Source: Zerene cesonia
Lineage: Eukaryota; Arthropoda; Insecta; Lepidoptera; Pieridae
NCBI RefSeq assembly: GCF_012273895.1
Contig: NC_052102.1
Coordinates: forward strand, 3,928,917-3,992,916
DNA length: 64,000 bases
Reading direction: 5' to 3'
The notes under the pieces were generated by a model. The model was not told the origin of the DNA. It did not search any database and worked only from the letters and a program-made list of their open reading frames with translations. This document shows, piece by piece, positions 1-13,650 of this stretch; the first letter of the stretch is position 1, and each line of letters opens with the position of its first letter. The position numbers and the translations under genes are program-made.

Positions 1-2914
1 GTTTTTCGATAAAGAAAAATAAACAATTAATGATCTATAAATGGTGTTACTTTTGAGTCTTCCTAATGTATTTATCTACATTCTGCGTCTTTCGCATGGA
101 TATTATATAAGAGTGGGTATTTAATGGGCGTGGATTAGCGCCTTGCATAGGTAATATTATATTCTAGCATCGCAACATTTCCTATAACCTACTTAACGTG
201 TCCTCCTTTTAAAGACCTACTACTATCATTTTTATTATCTATGTGCAATGTTATTTATTTTTATTATACATTTCCATCATTTTTTAATTCGTTTTGAAGT
301 AAACAATTACGTAAGTATAAAATCTATTATTTAAACACTATGTTATAACCACCAATGTTATAACCGGTATTTATATTTGTTTTTATATTTACACATTAAT
401 TGTAGCATGTTTAGTATCATAACCATGCTAAGAGCCAAGTCTCAACATTAATTACTTGTGATTCACTTACTAGATATTAATAACGACAAGTTGTTAACCG
501 CAAGCGTTAAGGTTTCACCTCGTCAAGAGTTATAGCTGTGATACGGAATTAATTGTGCGACTAGTGGCTGTACCTACATGATAAATTAATGGCCATTCAT
601 TCTTTTAACAATTACGTCGATATTCAGTAAGGTTCCGTAGCCAAAGGGTGAATTGGGACATTCCTAAAAATTCGCTGTCCATCTATGTCTCACCAGACTA
701 TAGATATCATGAAACGTGGTAGTTAGACATTTGTAATTTTCAAGGGTTGTATTTCTTTAGGCGCTATCATAACAAATTATTAAAAGTCAAGGTTTAGCAT
801 ACAGCATAGATGAATGTACATACCTTCATATAATTTTTCACGTTTTCGAACCTAAAAATGATTTATGCGCAACATCAAAGAAAGCAATTTAGCTAAATGT
901 CAAAACATTATCAATTATTGCAAATCGTAAAACTCGTATCGATATATCGATAACTCCATTCGACTCGGCCGGCTTCTAAGAGCGGCCGCCCTGTAATTTG
1001 TCGGCAAGTGTCGGCAATTACGACTGATACTGAAATCATAATAAATACACCATTAACGCCCCCATAGCACCCGAAACATACACAAGCTCACACAACATTT
1101 ACGGCTTTAGTTTAACTATAGGATACAAACCCTACTTTTTATATTTTAACCACAATGTTGCGAGTCACAGAAATTATATTAAATTATACTAAAATAGTTT
1201 AGTTGTTGAAGGATACAAGTGTGACCAAAACAAAATTTTAAATGCGAAAGTAATGCTGTCTCTTCTTCACGTTTAAGCTGTGAATTAGATAAAATTTTGT
1301 ACATGGATAGGTTGTCACTCGGGATAAAATATAACATGATTATCCTGGAAATCCAATGGAAATCGAAACCATGCAGGGTATACCCCGGGACTGTTTATCT
1401 TTTCCTTCGCTAAAGAAGCAGAAAGCTAGGTAGAAATATCCTGTAACATGGCCGTAAATGCATTTAGTATTGTTAGTAGGATAATTTATTTTTGTTATAT
1501 TTATGTTACTTAGATGTCTGTCTAATTTTTAAGTTTAAGACGAAATTACAAAATGATGCTATAATTAAAAGCGTATGTTCTTACTCACCAAAATATGTTC
1601 CACTACTACAATTACAAAAAAAAAACAATTTGGAATTGTGGCACCTTTACACCTCAATCTTATAATAACATACAATCAAAGTACATTGTCTCTTAAGATA
1701 GCGTGTGGAAAGTAAATTCCTGCCACGATACACAGCATCTGTAACATCCCTCTATTATCTATGACATTAGTAGATCTAAATTGTACATTTGGGTTCACAC
1801 GTGGTCTACCTGATACGAAACACGAAGCGGCGCCCGCGGCCGCGCCGGTGATAGATTAAATTCGACACGCATCTCATATGCCAATTTTGACTCTCCAAGG
1901 CCCATAACGTCACGCTTATTTACCGCTCATCATAACTCCGAACGCTTAATAACAATTCCTTACGCTTTAAATTACTAGCCGTTATTTTATTATAGTTCGT
2001 AGAGTGTTCAAAATAGCTGGTTAGTGCGAAACGCGATGGCGGTCCTGCATCCGAGAACCGATAAAGGGATCATGCAGTATTCTGTAATAAAGGAGCGGGA
2101 GGAACTTTCGCCTCGTTAACTGTAACACTCGTAAACATGCTTCGGCGAAACAATCACCTCTTCGGAAGATGTGCTACGACTTTTCTCACGCTCATAGCAA
2201 AGCATTCTAGGCACAGCTAGCCTGTAATTGTTGTTACATACCAAATAATAAACAACTTGTTTCAGTAAGAAAATGAACTAAAATAAGAAACGCTTTAACT
2301 TCATAGCCAATTAAAGCTTAATACTAAGTATTTAATCATTGCTCAGTTTTGTAATTTAAAATAGATATCTACATCAAATAATATTTCACAATTTATTTAC
2401 ATCATTTGGTATACTAAAGCAAGCGTTATTAAGTTCCACTTATAAATACAAGTCTTATTAAATATTTGCGTAGTTTACGACGAGCCATCGTTTTATGAGA
2501 TGCGAAAACACGTGGCCCGTCGGTGGCCGCCGTTCTGCGAATCCAATTTTATAGACCACGCGCTGCTGAAAGCTAACGAACAGGCGAAAACATTGCCTTC
2601 GAGGAATCTATCTTGTAATAAGCTCACTCTAAAAGCGCAAATAGTTTCCTATTCACGCATTCTTCCCCTTCCTTTCAAATTCTTCTTCTTGAATATGGTG
2701 GTTTTAATATGACTGTTATATGAGATGGTAATGACGTTCTATTGGCTAAATCGTAATTGTAAAATATCAGTATTGAAAGTGAGGAAATTAAGATTAATTT
2801 CAAAATAAAGTTTAAGAAATGATGACGACATTGCGTTGATACAATGATGTCATTATACTCACAATGTCAGTTTTGTATATTATGAAAATTAATGTAAACT
2901 TCTCTTAATTCCAG
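1..2914 (+). other. Probable last intron of the plus-strand T-box gene
   Basis: AT-rich DNA before the acceptor at 2913-2914. No T-box exon is visible on either strand. There are short GC-rich patches near 960-1010 and 1825-1860 and no clear repeat. An open frame at 2500-2712 shows no recognisable protein features. Confidence 0.6.
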
Positions 2915-3230
2915 AGATCCAATGGAGCTGATGCTAATGGAGCAACAGTTACTGCGGTCACCACTACGCCTGTACGCTGGCGGTGGCGGGGCCAGCGAAG
3001 AGGAAGAGAAGCGAGCGGCCTGGGCACGCACCCCACCAGCATTGCAACTTTTGGCCCTCGGTGGCCGAGCTTGGCCCACAGCCTGGCCGCAACCTCTTAG
3101 CCTCCCACCAGACCTCTGGCTGCAGAAGCCCCCGGCACCACTGCGCTACTGCCCCTACCCTCCCCCCGCACACCCCTCCGCGCAATCCTCCAGACCCGAA
3201 CACACCCCCTCACCGAGGCATCCTCTGTAA
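2915..3230 (+). CDS. mid/H15: Terminal coding exon of a second T-box gene (Tbx20/mid/H15 paralog), partial
   Basis: Begins after acceptor CTCTTAATTCCAG in phase 2, so the first base completes an upstream codon. It then reads DP and MELMLMEQQLLRSPLRL, and ends TAA at 3228-3230, giving 104 whole codons. The opening matches exon 6 of the minus-strand gene (MESMLAEQHYLRSPLRP) and uses the same splice phase. Both then carry an EEK-containing acidic patch and a PYPP-type Pro-rich tail. The T-box itself must lie left of the window: I looked for the KIDSNPFAKGF exon in 1-2914 and did not find it. An internal ATG at 2922 is not the real start. It is a paralog rather than a fragment, because acceptor, frame and stop are all intact. 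Confidence 0.85.
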
Positions 3231-4346
3231 ATACACACGACGTAGCTTAAGTCTTGTCATACGAGATTATGAAAACGTTAATAATATATAAACGGTTAGA
3301 TTTACTCTAAAATTTTATTGTATGATGGTTCCTACCCGAAAATATTTTATTTGTATAGTTAGATCGATAAAGGCAATAGTTACCTGCACAGATTATCACT
3401 AAAATTACCTATATTAATATCTACTACGGGCCCGTTTACGGGAACGAAGTTTCATTTTGTCTCCATTGAATATAAAATCGTGTAACCAAAGATTTTTGTT
3501 AAAATAATAAATGTGGATACAACAAAAAATGTACTTATAAAACATTCCATTACAAATTGCAATTCCATTGAAAATATTGTTTAAATGCAGACATATTTGA
3601 ATTCCTAACAATATTTATGTTAAGAATACATTATTACATAATATTTTTAAACTCTACAGTATATGATAAATAATTAAACACAGAGTATTTTGTTAAACTT
3701 TATGTATTTTGATATTTGTTTTTGTTGTAAAATGTAGTATTTCGGAAATAGTTATCCCGGTAAGTCAGTGATACAATTTGACACTAGTGTTAACGTGTGT
3801 ATATTTAAGTATATTTATATTCCATTATATAAGTTGTATGTATAGTGTATGTATAGTAGTTGATTAAATTATTTTTCTAGAATAAGCAATGTATATAGGG
3901 GGTCACGTAGAAAATTCTATTTGATATAAAATTTTAAACTGTAGAATTGAAATCAGTCGCGAAACTGCTCTATACTTACCTTTTTATATATTGAGTTTTT
4001 TTTATGAAAAAAGTATACGTTTTGAAAGATTCCTAAATACGTATTTATAATTTGAATTTATTAAGTATAAATCGTTTGAGAGCGAAAATAAAGATAGAGA
4101 ATGATTTATAATATCGCGAGGGAGTAAAGAGGGGAGGGAAACATACCCTCGATTTGCGCGATTGGAAAAAGTTAAGAATAACTAAGCTTAATTTCCAACA
4201 AGCACTTAAAATTATGAATCATTTTGTATTCTTTTCAATGCAAATATTTATATAAATTGACAGTTCCTGTAATTCTGTATGTGCCGAAATGTGAGCAGTC
4301 CGCGCGGTAGTACACATATCAGGGTACATCCCTAAGTGTTAATAAA
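3231..4346 (+). other. Probable 3' UTR of the plus-strand T-box gene
   Basis: AT-rich sequence after the stop at 3228-3230. AATAAA hexamers occur at 3506, 4087 and 4341. The last is followed within about 25 bases by a GT/T-rich stretch (ATTGTGGTTTTATTTTC), the usual arrangement for cleavage. It contains a perfect Pumilio-type octamer, TGTATATA, at 3890-3897. Confidence 0.45.
4341..4346 (+). terminator. Candidate poly(A) signal of the plus-strand T-box gene
   Basis: AATAAA with a downstream GTGGTTTTATTTT element. This would give a 3' UTR of about 1.1 kb. Earlier hexamers at 3506 and 4087 could serve as alternative sites. Confidence 0.4.
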
Positions 4347-4504
4347 TGAAACTAAAATTATATTGTGGTTTTATTTTCTTATAAAATAGTGTTTATAAAT
4401 TAAAGCTGTCGTTCCATACATAGATTTATAAATTAATTGATGGATATACTTATGGACCATTTGGATAACTTATTTTCATTAATAAAAACAATGATATTTG
4501 AATT

Positions 4505-4580
4505 GTAAAAGTGAAAAAAACGGTCATGAGACGAGATTCGAACCAGCGCCTGCCGCCATACCGGTAGGGCCAAAGACGAA
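4505..4580 (-). repeat. tRNA-related SINE-like fragment, copy A
   Basis: On the minus strand it carries GGTTCGAATCT (4534-4544), one base from the RNA polymerase III B box GGTTCGAATCC. It shares the flank GGTCATGAG plus an A-rich run with the copies at 35.9 and 47.1 kb. No A box is clear, so it is probably truncated or a degenerate tRNA-derived element. Confidence 0.45.
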
Positions 4581-7500
4581 ACATTTAATAAATAATTGCA
4601 TTTAATATTCTTATTAATTAAAATATTATATGAAAATAATTAAATTAAACGAAATAAGTTATCGACAAAACAAGACGGTGACAGCATTTCCTTTTTATCT
4701 GCTTTCTTTTTTTAATTTTAATTTTAAATTATGTGTGATAAAGAGGCTATAAAAATTGAAATTTCATATCTGAAATTTAATAAGAATAAATATAATATAG
4801 GTACGTCCCTAGTGGTCATTCCGTAAGAACTTTGTGTGTTGTTTTTGCTAAGACTAATAAAATTATAAAAAAAAATTATCAATATCACTGATATTGTAAA
4901 ATAATTTTATCTGACGCTTCCAAAAACGGGGACCCAACTCGACTATTTTTTTTTGAACCGATCTAACCGAATAATATTTTATGAATTTGAAAATGGTTTA
5001 TGAAGTATTAGAGAGGTACTGATCATAAAATTATAGAGAGTGTTTTGATATCAGTATTTATTACGAAAGTGTTAAGGTGGGGGTGATTACAAAGTAAGCT
5101 TTAAGATATTATATAATTATAAATTTAGGACAGATATGATTCAATTACTATTGTGGGAAGTTTTTATATTTTATGGTTGGAATATATGTATGATATATAT
5201 GACAGTAATACTTTTCATGTCTATCTACTACCTACCAACTCAGCTTTTGAAGAGTTTTCAGGTAAAATGAAACAGAAAAAGTTATTAGGTATTAAAACTG
5301 TATATTCTTTTCTGGTACATTCATCAATATTAGAAATGACTGTGCCGCAATAAGCATTGGTCGAGTTACTTTCAATAATTATTTGAGAAATATTAAAAGC
5401 GAGACAAATTATTGCTTATTACCTCGCAATATAGCAAATAATCGTCACACTTCCATTTTCGATCGCCATAAAGTGTCATTAGGCATTATTAAGCGCATAT
5501 ATCGATGATGATCGACCTTCCGTCCGTCCGGTAATTGCTGGCGATGTGGCGGCCTACAAATTGAAAGCGGCCGCGGCCCGAGGCGTGTATTGATGGATCT
5601 GCTGCCATCGGGAAATTATAGCCGGCCCTTGCGACAGCTTCGCAAATTGTGCGTATAATGCTAGTAAATAATATGCCGTTCGCTATAAATTCATACGACA
5701 CTAGAATATATTAAAATATAAGTACGGGTTTCGCGAATCGCGTGTCTAGCACGTGTTCGTTCACACTTCAGACGTGTTCCAAGTGTTTTCCATTAATTTT
5801 TTCCGTGACATTTAAAATTATGCAAGTGTGACATCAAAAGACGCAATGCGACTTCATCTCCCTTTGTCTTGCAAAAAACAACTGAACATATTTATGTGAG
5901 TGGAGGGAGCGCTGTATGCGCCCGCACTGAGCATAAATTAACGCAAGCGTATTTCGCAGACACCGACTGATTGACTCCTTTCATTACCGTCTCGCATTGT
6001 TCGGCTCCAGAGAAAAATTGCTATCCTGTTGGAATCACAACACATTTCATAATTATGGACTATTGTGGCGTTGTCTGAGCTAATTCCTCTTGAACGAACG
6101 TTCTTCTCGCCCGAGGTGTGTCCGAGATATATTAGTATACATAACTACCAACTCTGATTCCATAATGGTCTGCGTTGATTAGTTTTCGACGGAAACACTA
6201 GTTCGAGGAAAGGTCTTGGGTATTTAATGTTCTGTCAGAGGCAAAGGTACCATCAAAAGTGTATTGTGCGGTGAAACATGTTGGCATTACGAGCTATGAA
6301 CTTGACAACTATAATGGGAGCTGTTCTAGTATTTTACGAGTGATCATGTGTTTCCCATCGCCCATATGATATCCGAAGATATATTACCAGGGCAGCTCAT
6401 TTAAGTATATGGCTGCATTAATTGCATTCATTTGTTAGACATTATGGAGTATTGTTCTTTGACGTGTCAGATTATCGAGCGATTAAACGAGCTACAAGGT
6501 CCTAGGTTCATGTGCGATCTCCGGTGGGTCGTGGCCTCGCGAGATTATATCTTTTTACATCATATCTGTGAGAGCTGTCTTGTAAACTATTTCATGTTAT
6601 GTATACGCAACAATATGCCAAGAACCATAATAAATTATGCAATTTCACATCGACCACCATAATTGTTATTTGTTTTGTGTGTAATTAGAATATTTAATTA
6701 TTATTTTGAATAGCACATAGAATATTGTTTCCTCAACATTCATGTATTAACTTTTTTTTCTGTAATGAGCTTAATTTCTTACCTATCTAAATAATCGTGA
6801 CAAAACAGCACCATTGGCGAGAAATCGTGAAATTGGGCGCAACGCTAAAGCGAAACAATTTACGATAAGTACCGATTTTCAATCAAGTACCGTTTAGGAA
6901 TCGAGGAACAATGCAAACGCGGGTAGGTACGTTGAATCGAATTAGCATGGACAAGCTATTTCGTGGCTAACGTTTTTCTAAGTCAGTGTTGCAATTGTAA
7001 CGGTGTCCGTCTGTCGGGCGCGTCCGGCGTCAGCTGCCAGCTCTGGATAGACAAGTAAATAGAGGAGGCTAATCGTCGCGTCTAGCACGGGAAACGACGA
7101 ATTACTCCATCACGGAGTGACCAGCGATTGCTTTGTTATGGCCGATAGAAGCGCGATTGATGCGACTCGGCGGCTGCGGTTGTGTGAACTTGGCTAGCTA
7201 ATTTGTAAATACTCGCAGCTTTAAATAACCTGTTTGTTAATTTGTAACACAAGTATACAAGATAACTCTATGTATATGACGAAAATAATAAATAATTCTG
7301 CATGGCGAATATACCTATATAATTTCTCTTTATGTTTTGACCGGATAAGCTTTAGATATTTATTAATTATTTATTGTTTAATTATAAAGAAAATAAGGTG
7401 ATTAATGTTAATCTCATCAATTATGAAGCGCGGATATGCTCATGAACAATAAAACAAGAAGATTTTTTTCGGTTTCAATCAGGGGTTCGAGCTACCATTT

Positions 7501-8555
7501 GTGTCCTAAGTTTCTTTTGACATACATTCACTTAGCTTCAGATTAAACTAATATGTATGTCCTAGCTTGGACTTACAAAGCTGACGAATAACATTTCGAC
7601 ATAATTGCTCGATATTATTCATCGAACGCAGATAATTGAGCCGAGATTTGCTAGATTTGCGAGTCAAGGCTAGTCTAGGTGTTTACAAGTCCAGTTGCAA
7701 TAATTGTATATTGTTAGCGTTTGACTGACAGAACAGTTTGTGTAAAGTATCGTGATTATAGGCATTGTCGTGACTGTTGTTGCGGAGAGGTGCCGTCGTA
7801 GCCTTGTGATCGACACCAGACAGTTTAATGGGCGAATACCTACACAATAAATAGCGGCTTCGCGGTTTACTTCCTTGTATGCCTAAAAGGTTCCCTTGTA
7901 GAAACTTATTAGAACGCGACAACTTGTAAGCAATCTTGCCATAATGCAATAATGTTTGTTTTAAATCCATAGAACCCATGTGTTTTAGTACAAAAGCATA
8001 ATTTATCGCTTTTGGTTATTTGTAAATCTATACTACCATAGTAGTTATAGCTAAGATAAAGGTTAGTAATTATCGTTAGTCTATAAACACTTATACATAC
8101 CGTTGAAGAACAGTAATGAAATAATAAGGTGAAGCAAAATGCTTGAACTTAAATATTTTTATCTTCAAACATTTTGAAAAAACACAGAAAAAAAAGTTAA
8201 ATAATGGAAATAAAACAATGAAAATTGTATTTTTCATTGTATTGCAGTCATAATTTAACAGCCTGCATAACTTTATGAGCCATTTAGTTTTTTTTTTATT
8301 TAAATGCTCTTACTCTTTATGTTTCCCGTACAACATCAATATCTATGAATTTCTTGTGCAACAGTTTTATTGCTTTTTAATTGCAATGAAAGCCGTGCGG
8401 CACGGTTCGTTGAGCTCCCGACTCGTCTGTGACCGCGGGATATTTCAACGGTTACTATTTATTTTGATATTTTAAACAAATATATTACTATGTAACAATT
8501 ATGATATAAAAGTCGTTAAAAAATATGTCACCATATTTTATTCTGTCTTTCGAAT

Positions 8556-8745
8556 ATTATAAACGCGATAGTCTGTAATTATAGACGGATGAATGTATGG
8601 ATGTTTGTTACTCTTTCAAGCGAAAGCAGCGTATCGTATCTGTTTGAAATTTTGTACAGAGATTATAGCCTGGATTAGCCCATAGGTTACTCACCCGGGT
8701 TCCACGTGAGTGACGCCATGGGTGACAAGTAGTTCGAATATAAAT
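8556..8745 (+). repeat. Degenerate interspersed repeat of lepidopteran type
   Basis: Contains GACGGATGAATGTATGGATG, then TTTGTTACTCTTTCAAGCG and TTGAAATTTTGTACAGAGAT, followed by GATTAGCCCATAGG. These phrases resemble a repeat I recognise as widespread in moth and butterfly genomes, usually attributed to non-LTR retroelement tails. The class is not assigned here. No coding remnant is present. Confidence 0.5.
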
Positions 8746-11700
8746 TCGCCTTCTTTCCATACGGATAGATCTGAGGCGTTAAAAGTTAAATCAAACGATG
8801 AATAAAAATTCAACTCCATCTAAGGTAATCCAAGTAAGTAAGAATGTGGTAAACATTCTATTTTAATTGTATATTAAGTATAACATTAAATGCAGAATAG
8901 CTAATTTTCATATTCGCTTATGGATTCGCAGCAAAATTATCTTGAATTGTTCGTATAAATTCTGAATATGTACGTAGTACATCGTGTGCACTCTTCATCA
9001 GATCGCGATGTGATCCCTCAGGTGCGGGACTCCGCCCTCTTGTTTATTGCTTATTAGCAAGCACCGCGGCGCGTTTGAACCCGTTCTTTGTTCTTACCGA
9101 CCCCTCCCCGCCCCGCAACCGGTCACGACGCCCGCGCAACATAAATCCTAGTACTTTGACGTTAGGTTGCAAAGACGATATCGATCTAAGCTCAATGATA
9201 TCTGGATGAAGGAAATGCAAGAGCGTAAATAATAAGCATTCTCATGTTAAACTTATGTGATGTGTTTTTGATAATTTGCTTTGTTATTGTATTTATATAG
9301 TTATAATATAAAGCTGAAGACGTTGTTTGTTTAAACATCTTAATCTTTGGCACTTCTTGAACGATTGAAAAAATACATACGCGGTCTTGATCGGAGTGCT
9401 ATAAGTACCTTTCACGTATGAAGCCCGGGCAGGTCACTAGTATTATATTATTGCGGTCTAATTATTGTAATGTTTTATTCGGGTTTTCTTGTTTAAATTC
9501 GCTGTAATGTCTTAATTCTTAACAGGTTATCAAGTTCTAGTTTGCCTTCCACAATAATTTTATTTTTTAAATATCTTATTGTATTCTAATTTTGCAGGTA
9601 ATTTTACCTAGCATTAACTAAAATTATTAATGTATCATCAAATCCTTTTTCCTAGAAACAGATCTGTATCAGATTGATCAATAAAGAACGCATTAGACAT
9701 GACACGTGAACTGTGTAGGCGAATTCGTCGAATAACTAACAAGAGAATGACATTTGATGAAGGACTCTCTATTACTAACATTCTATCATCATCGAAAACG
9801 GCTGCATCACGCAAATTACTAACTCGCTATCGCGATAGGAGCAAACTGTGAAAAAACTGATCAGTGAAGGATTCGGTCACACAAATTGTGCTCGTAACTC
9901 GATTAGTGGCAAAGAAATTTTAACTCTATTTCCGAATAGATTCGGTTGAATTATAGCTGTTGCGGTTCAGATTTATTGTTTGATAGGCGCAGGCGATGCG
10001 GTTGAAGCTGGTGGGGCGCGGCACTCACTAATGGGTATGATAAGATCTCGCGACCACGCCTCGTATTAGATGCGATTTTAAGCAGTGCATTCTGACCGAT
10101 GATAGCGATGTGTTAAAATTCTATATGAGAATTATTTTGGCATCGAGAGCGAGACTTAATTATTATTATTGGTACTACTCCTACACTAATGATGCTTTTT
10201 ATTCTTGCTTCGTTGTTTTAAATAAAATACGAAAAAACGTTCCATGTGAGGTCTTTGGTTTTCATGTATTATAATCATTGTTTTTAAACGACATAAAAAA
10301 GAAGAGGTTGTCAATTCGACTGTATTTTTTGTGTTTGTAACTGGATGAACCGAATATGATGTTTCGTTTCTTATTTGAAAGAGCCTCCTCATTTAAATTT
10401 GGTCTAGTTCTGACAGTTTGATCGATTTAGTTATTCGTTAAAAATAATTATGTACAATTTGTAATATACATGACAAATAATTTCCCAATAAGACTTATCA
10501 TATTAACAATCATGTTAACAACCAAACATTCTAAGGAATTTTCAAGGAAACAAAAGATTTAAGTACCTACCTGCTATGATTGATTTCTTTGAAACAAACT
10601 CAGATGAAAGCATGCACCTATAGACATATTGAATACAATAATTACAAGTAGGAGTCCCCTTTTAATTTTCCACACCATACCCAGTCCAGTCATCTTTCCA
10701 ATCGTCAATCCTTTCCTTATAGCCAACCCGTTAAAAGCAGGCAGCGAATTTACAGACGCACTTCCTCTGCGAATGCGAATCAGACGAACCACTAGCTTAA
10801 TTGTCCGCTATGACATAAAAAAAGGAAATTCGATGCGAATGTATACAGAATACCGAATTTACGGTTCAAAATTGCACTTAAATGACGTTAAACTATAAGT
10901 CTATTTAACCTGAGCTTTAAAATCAAATGTCGTCTATTAAACATCTTATGCATAACACTCATAAAAGTGTGAAATATATACTCGCAAATTTGCCTCTCAT
11001 GTCGGCTATCGCAGCTTAACAAAGTCCAGACATGTGTTCAGGAACAGGAAGCTATATTAATTTCTTAGAATGAACCCCATCGAGTAGTACGATACACGCA
11101 AAATATAATAGGCTTGTTAATTTAGTTGCTTAAATTATAACATTCCGTTGAAAAAAATCTAATACCGCGTGTTAATGTTGGCGTTATAAAGGCATTCACT
11201 TTTATTGCTGATTATATCGCGGCTTTCTCATAAGGCGAGCGGTAACTTTTTGTATCGCAATTAAAATAAGCATATTAAATTTACAGCTTAACTGCAGTTA
11301 AGTGTACGGGTGCGGAAAATTTTAGGTTTCGTGCTGAACCTCTGATACATATTTTAGCAACTTGCGGTCTTCGGTCTATTTAAAAATCTACCTTATGTGT
11401 AAGTGATGTTAAGATTTATTTTTGCGTGATGATATATAATGTGTCAAAAGTCACAGGGACTGATCAAAATCTGTTCAAATTGACTGGTGTATATTGTATA
11501 GGGTACGTGGTTTATCTTCTGAAATTATAAACCTAAGCGAAGTGTGGTGATTTGTTGAGTGCAGTCACGCAATCACAGGTGATTACTTATCTGCAATGAA
11601 AATACATCAAACTTGGCCTTATGAATTTATTATATATATTTTTGTATACGATATTATATAATTATTCGATATTAGATGCTTAGATCTCGCTCCCAATAAA

Positions 11701-11805
11701 GGAACATATCTACTTATGAAATTTTCTATCAGCTTAGTGGTTTTCACAAAATCTAGACGAATATTATAAACAGGATACAATGTGTGTATACTTGTAATGT
11801 TTTCA

Positions 11806-12087
11806 CACAAAACTACTGGACTGATTCAAAAAAATTTTTTCACCAATTAAAAAGCTGGTTCTTCGCCAAGTGAGCTATACATGTACCTACCATAGAGGAA
11901 GGCAGGACGGAGTAATATTTAAAACTAGCGGTCCGCCCCGGCTTCGCATATATAGCCTATAGCCTTCCTCAATAAATGGGCTATCTAACACTGAAAGAAT
12001 TTTTTCAATCGGACCTGTAGTTCCTGAGATTAGTGCGTTCAAACAAACAAAGAAACTCTTCAGCTTTATAATATTAGTATATATTAA
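11806..12087 (+). repeat. Composite degenerate interspersed repeat (common lepidopteran type)
   Basis: The first part (ACTACTGGACTGATTC, TTTTCACCAATTAAAAAGC, GGTTCTTCGCCAAGTGAG) and the second part (CTAGCGGTCCGCCCCGGCTT, TAGCCTATAGCCTTCCTC, TTCCTGAGATTAGTGCGTTC, ACTCTTCAGCTTTATAATAT) read like repeats I recognise as common across Lepidoptera. A related copy lies at 13527-13650 in the same orientation. A minus-strand open frame across it is a by-product of the repeat. Confidence 0.6.
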
Positions 12088-13020
12088 TGTTTTCAACGAT
12101 GCTTTATACAAAAAGAGATATTTATCCAACAATCAAAACTGACTAAAACTGCTATCATTTCAAAAACGCGGGCTGTATTTAAAGCTCATAATATCGTATC
12201 TAATTATATAGATAACATAAAGTTGTTAATCGACGTTACAGTATGAGACCGTGACGGAGAATTAAGGTAGCCTAATTATAATAAAAAACGCTTCTTGTAC
12301 TATAACGAGGAATCAACAATGTATCTTTTATATTTTGTTACCCGCCGAATATTGATGGTAAAGTTTTATAGATTACGACACGATTTAACGATTGTGTTCC
12401 GTGATGTTTTTTTACAATTTCTTAATGACTTTAGTCATGAAGAGCTGATTCAATGTTGTATGATTGAATTAAAAAATACCGTTAATAATGTTTATGAAAA
12501 ATAAACTTAATTGATTGATTAGTAATGTGAATATTATTGTGAATGTGTCATAAAATATATTGACTCCTTTATATATATGAAGAAAAAAAATACCATTAAT
12601 AGCTTAATAGTAATGTAATTCCAAATATTATTTTCTAGGTAGGTATACGTGAATACAGCAGGCAGTAGGTATATAGCTAGTGCATGAATTATGACCTAAT
12701 GATACGAATATCGTGTCGCATAGTATAAATGCTACAATTAACCATTGAATCATGTATGGGGTGTATTTAGCAATAAACAATGAAATATGTGAAGGTTTAA
12801 TTGGAACTTCCGGACAGTGCTAATAAAAATGATAGTAATTCGTTCTACTGTGAATACTAATGAGTAATAACAGTATGCCTTATTAATTGCAAATTTTAAT
12901 TTTTATGATACGTTAATTAACATCAATCAAGCTACTAATTTGTATAAATGTGCCTTCTGCTTTTTGTAAGGAATTTAAATTAAGAAATGGTGTAAATTAC
13001 GAGTACATATTTCATTATAG

Positions 13021-13065
13021 GTAAGTAGGTATAGGTAATAGGTATAGGTAGGTTCAAATAGGTTA
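13021..13065 (+). repeat. Short degenerate tandem repeat (AGGTAT-like)
   Basis: Imperfect repeats of TAGGTATAGG and TAGGTA units, for example AGGTATAGGTAATAGGTATA, decaying rightwards. Noncoding. Confidence 0.5.
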
Positions 13066-13130
13066 ACTTCTACATATACTTAATAACTGTATACTTATTT
13101 GTGGAATAAAAAGTGGGGTATGGGATAGAT

Positions 13131-13340
13131 GATTTATTTATTTATTTATTTGATTTTTGGATCACCAACAACTAATACATATTACATTCAAGCTACATAC
13201 ATTACATTAAATCATGATATACATCTGTTTCAGTAATCGATTTTCTTTATGAAAGTAGGTGACCAGCCTTATGTGTCCTGGGAATCGAATCTAAGACCCC
13301 TCGGTTTTATGCTCGCGAATCAAGAAGGTGAATTGTAGAA
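13131..13340 (-). repeat. tRNA-derived SINE-like element, copy D
   Basis: On the minus strand a B-box-like GATTCGATTCC (complement of 13281-13291) lies in the head part and an (AAAT)n tail lies at the other end (complement of 13132-13151). That is the layout of a tRNA-derived SINE of roughly 200 bp. The plus-strand phrases CTGGGAATCGAATCTAAGAC and CCTCGGTTTTATGCTCGCGA resemble repeats I recognise from lepidopteran genomes. A clear A box was not seen. Confidence 0.5.
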
Positions 13341-13526
13341 TAAAGATGTGACAAATTAATACAATCTAGACTTTTGTATTACAATTATTTTGCAAGGTTT
13401 CAGTTCGTATATTTTTTTATCTCTTGTTGCTCTATAGGGGATTGAATAAAAATCATTAAATACATTCAAACCCTTTAACTACACGTCCAGACAAATTAGA
13501 TAAAAAAATGTTACAGCGGAACATAA

Positions 13527-13650
13527 AACATAGCCTATAGCACTCATGGATCGTATATATCCACGAAATAATTTTTGAAAGCAATCCAGTACCTAGTACC
13601 TGAAATCAAACCAACAAACTCTTCAGCTTTATATTATTAGTTTAGGTATA
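13527..13650 (+). repeat. Second, more diverged copy of the 12-kb repeat
   Basis: Keeps CATAGCCTATAGCACTCATG near its start and CAACAAACTCTTCAGCTTTA followed by TATTATTAG near its end, in the same order as 11940-12087. The middle is diverged. Confidence 0.5.

Noticed and set aside
1..2914. Search for the penultimate T-box exon (KIDSNPFAKGF) of the plus-strand gene
   Set aside because: No matching codons followed by a donor were found; the exon is presumed left of the window.
2983..3291. Second plus-strand frame over the 2915-3230 exon
   Set aside because: Different frame of the Pro-rich terminal exon; the accepted frame matches the paralog and the splice phase.
7475..7500. GGGGTTCGAGCTACC resembling a tRNA T-loop
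   Set aside because: No acceptor stem, D arm or anticodon arm can be drawn around it.
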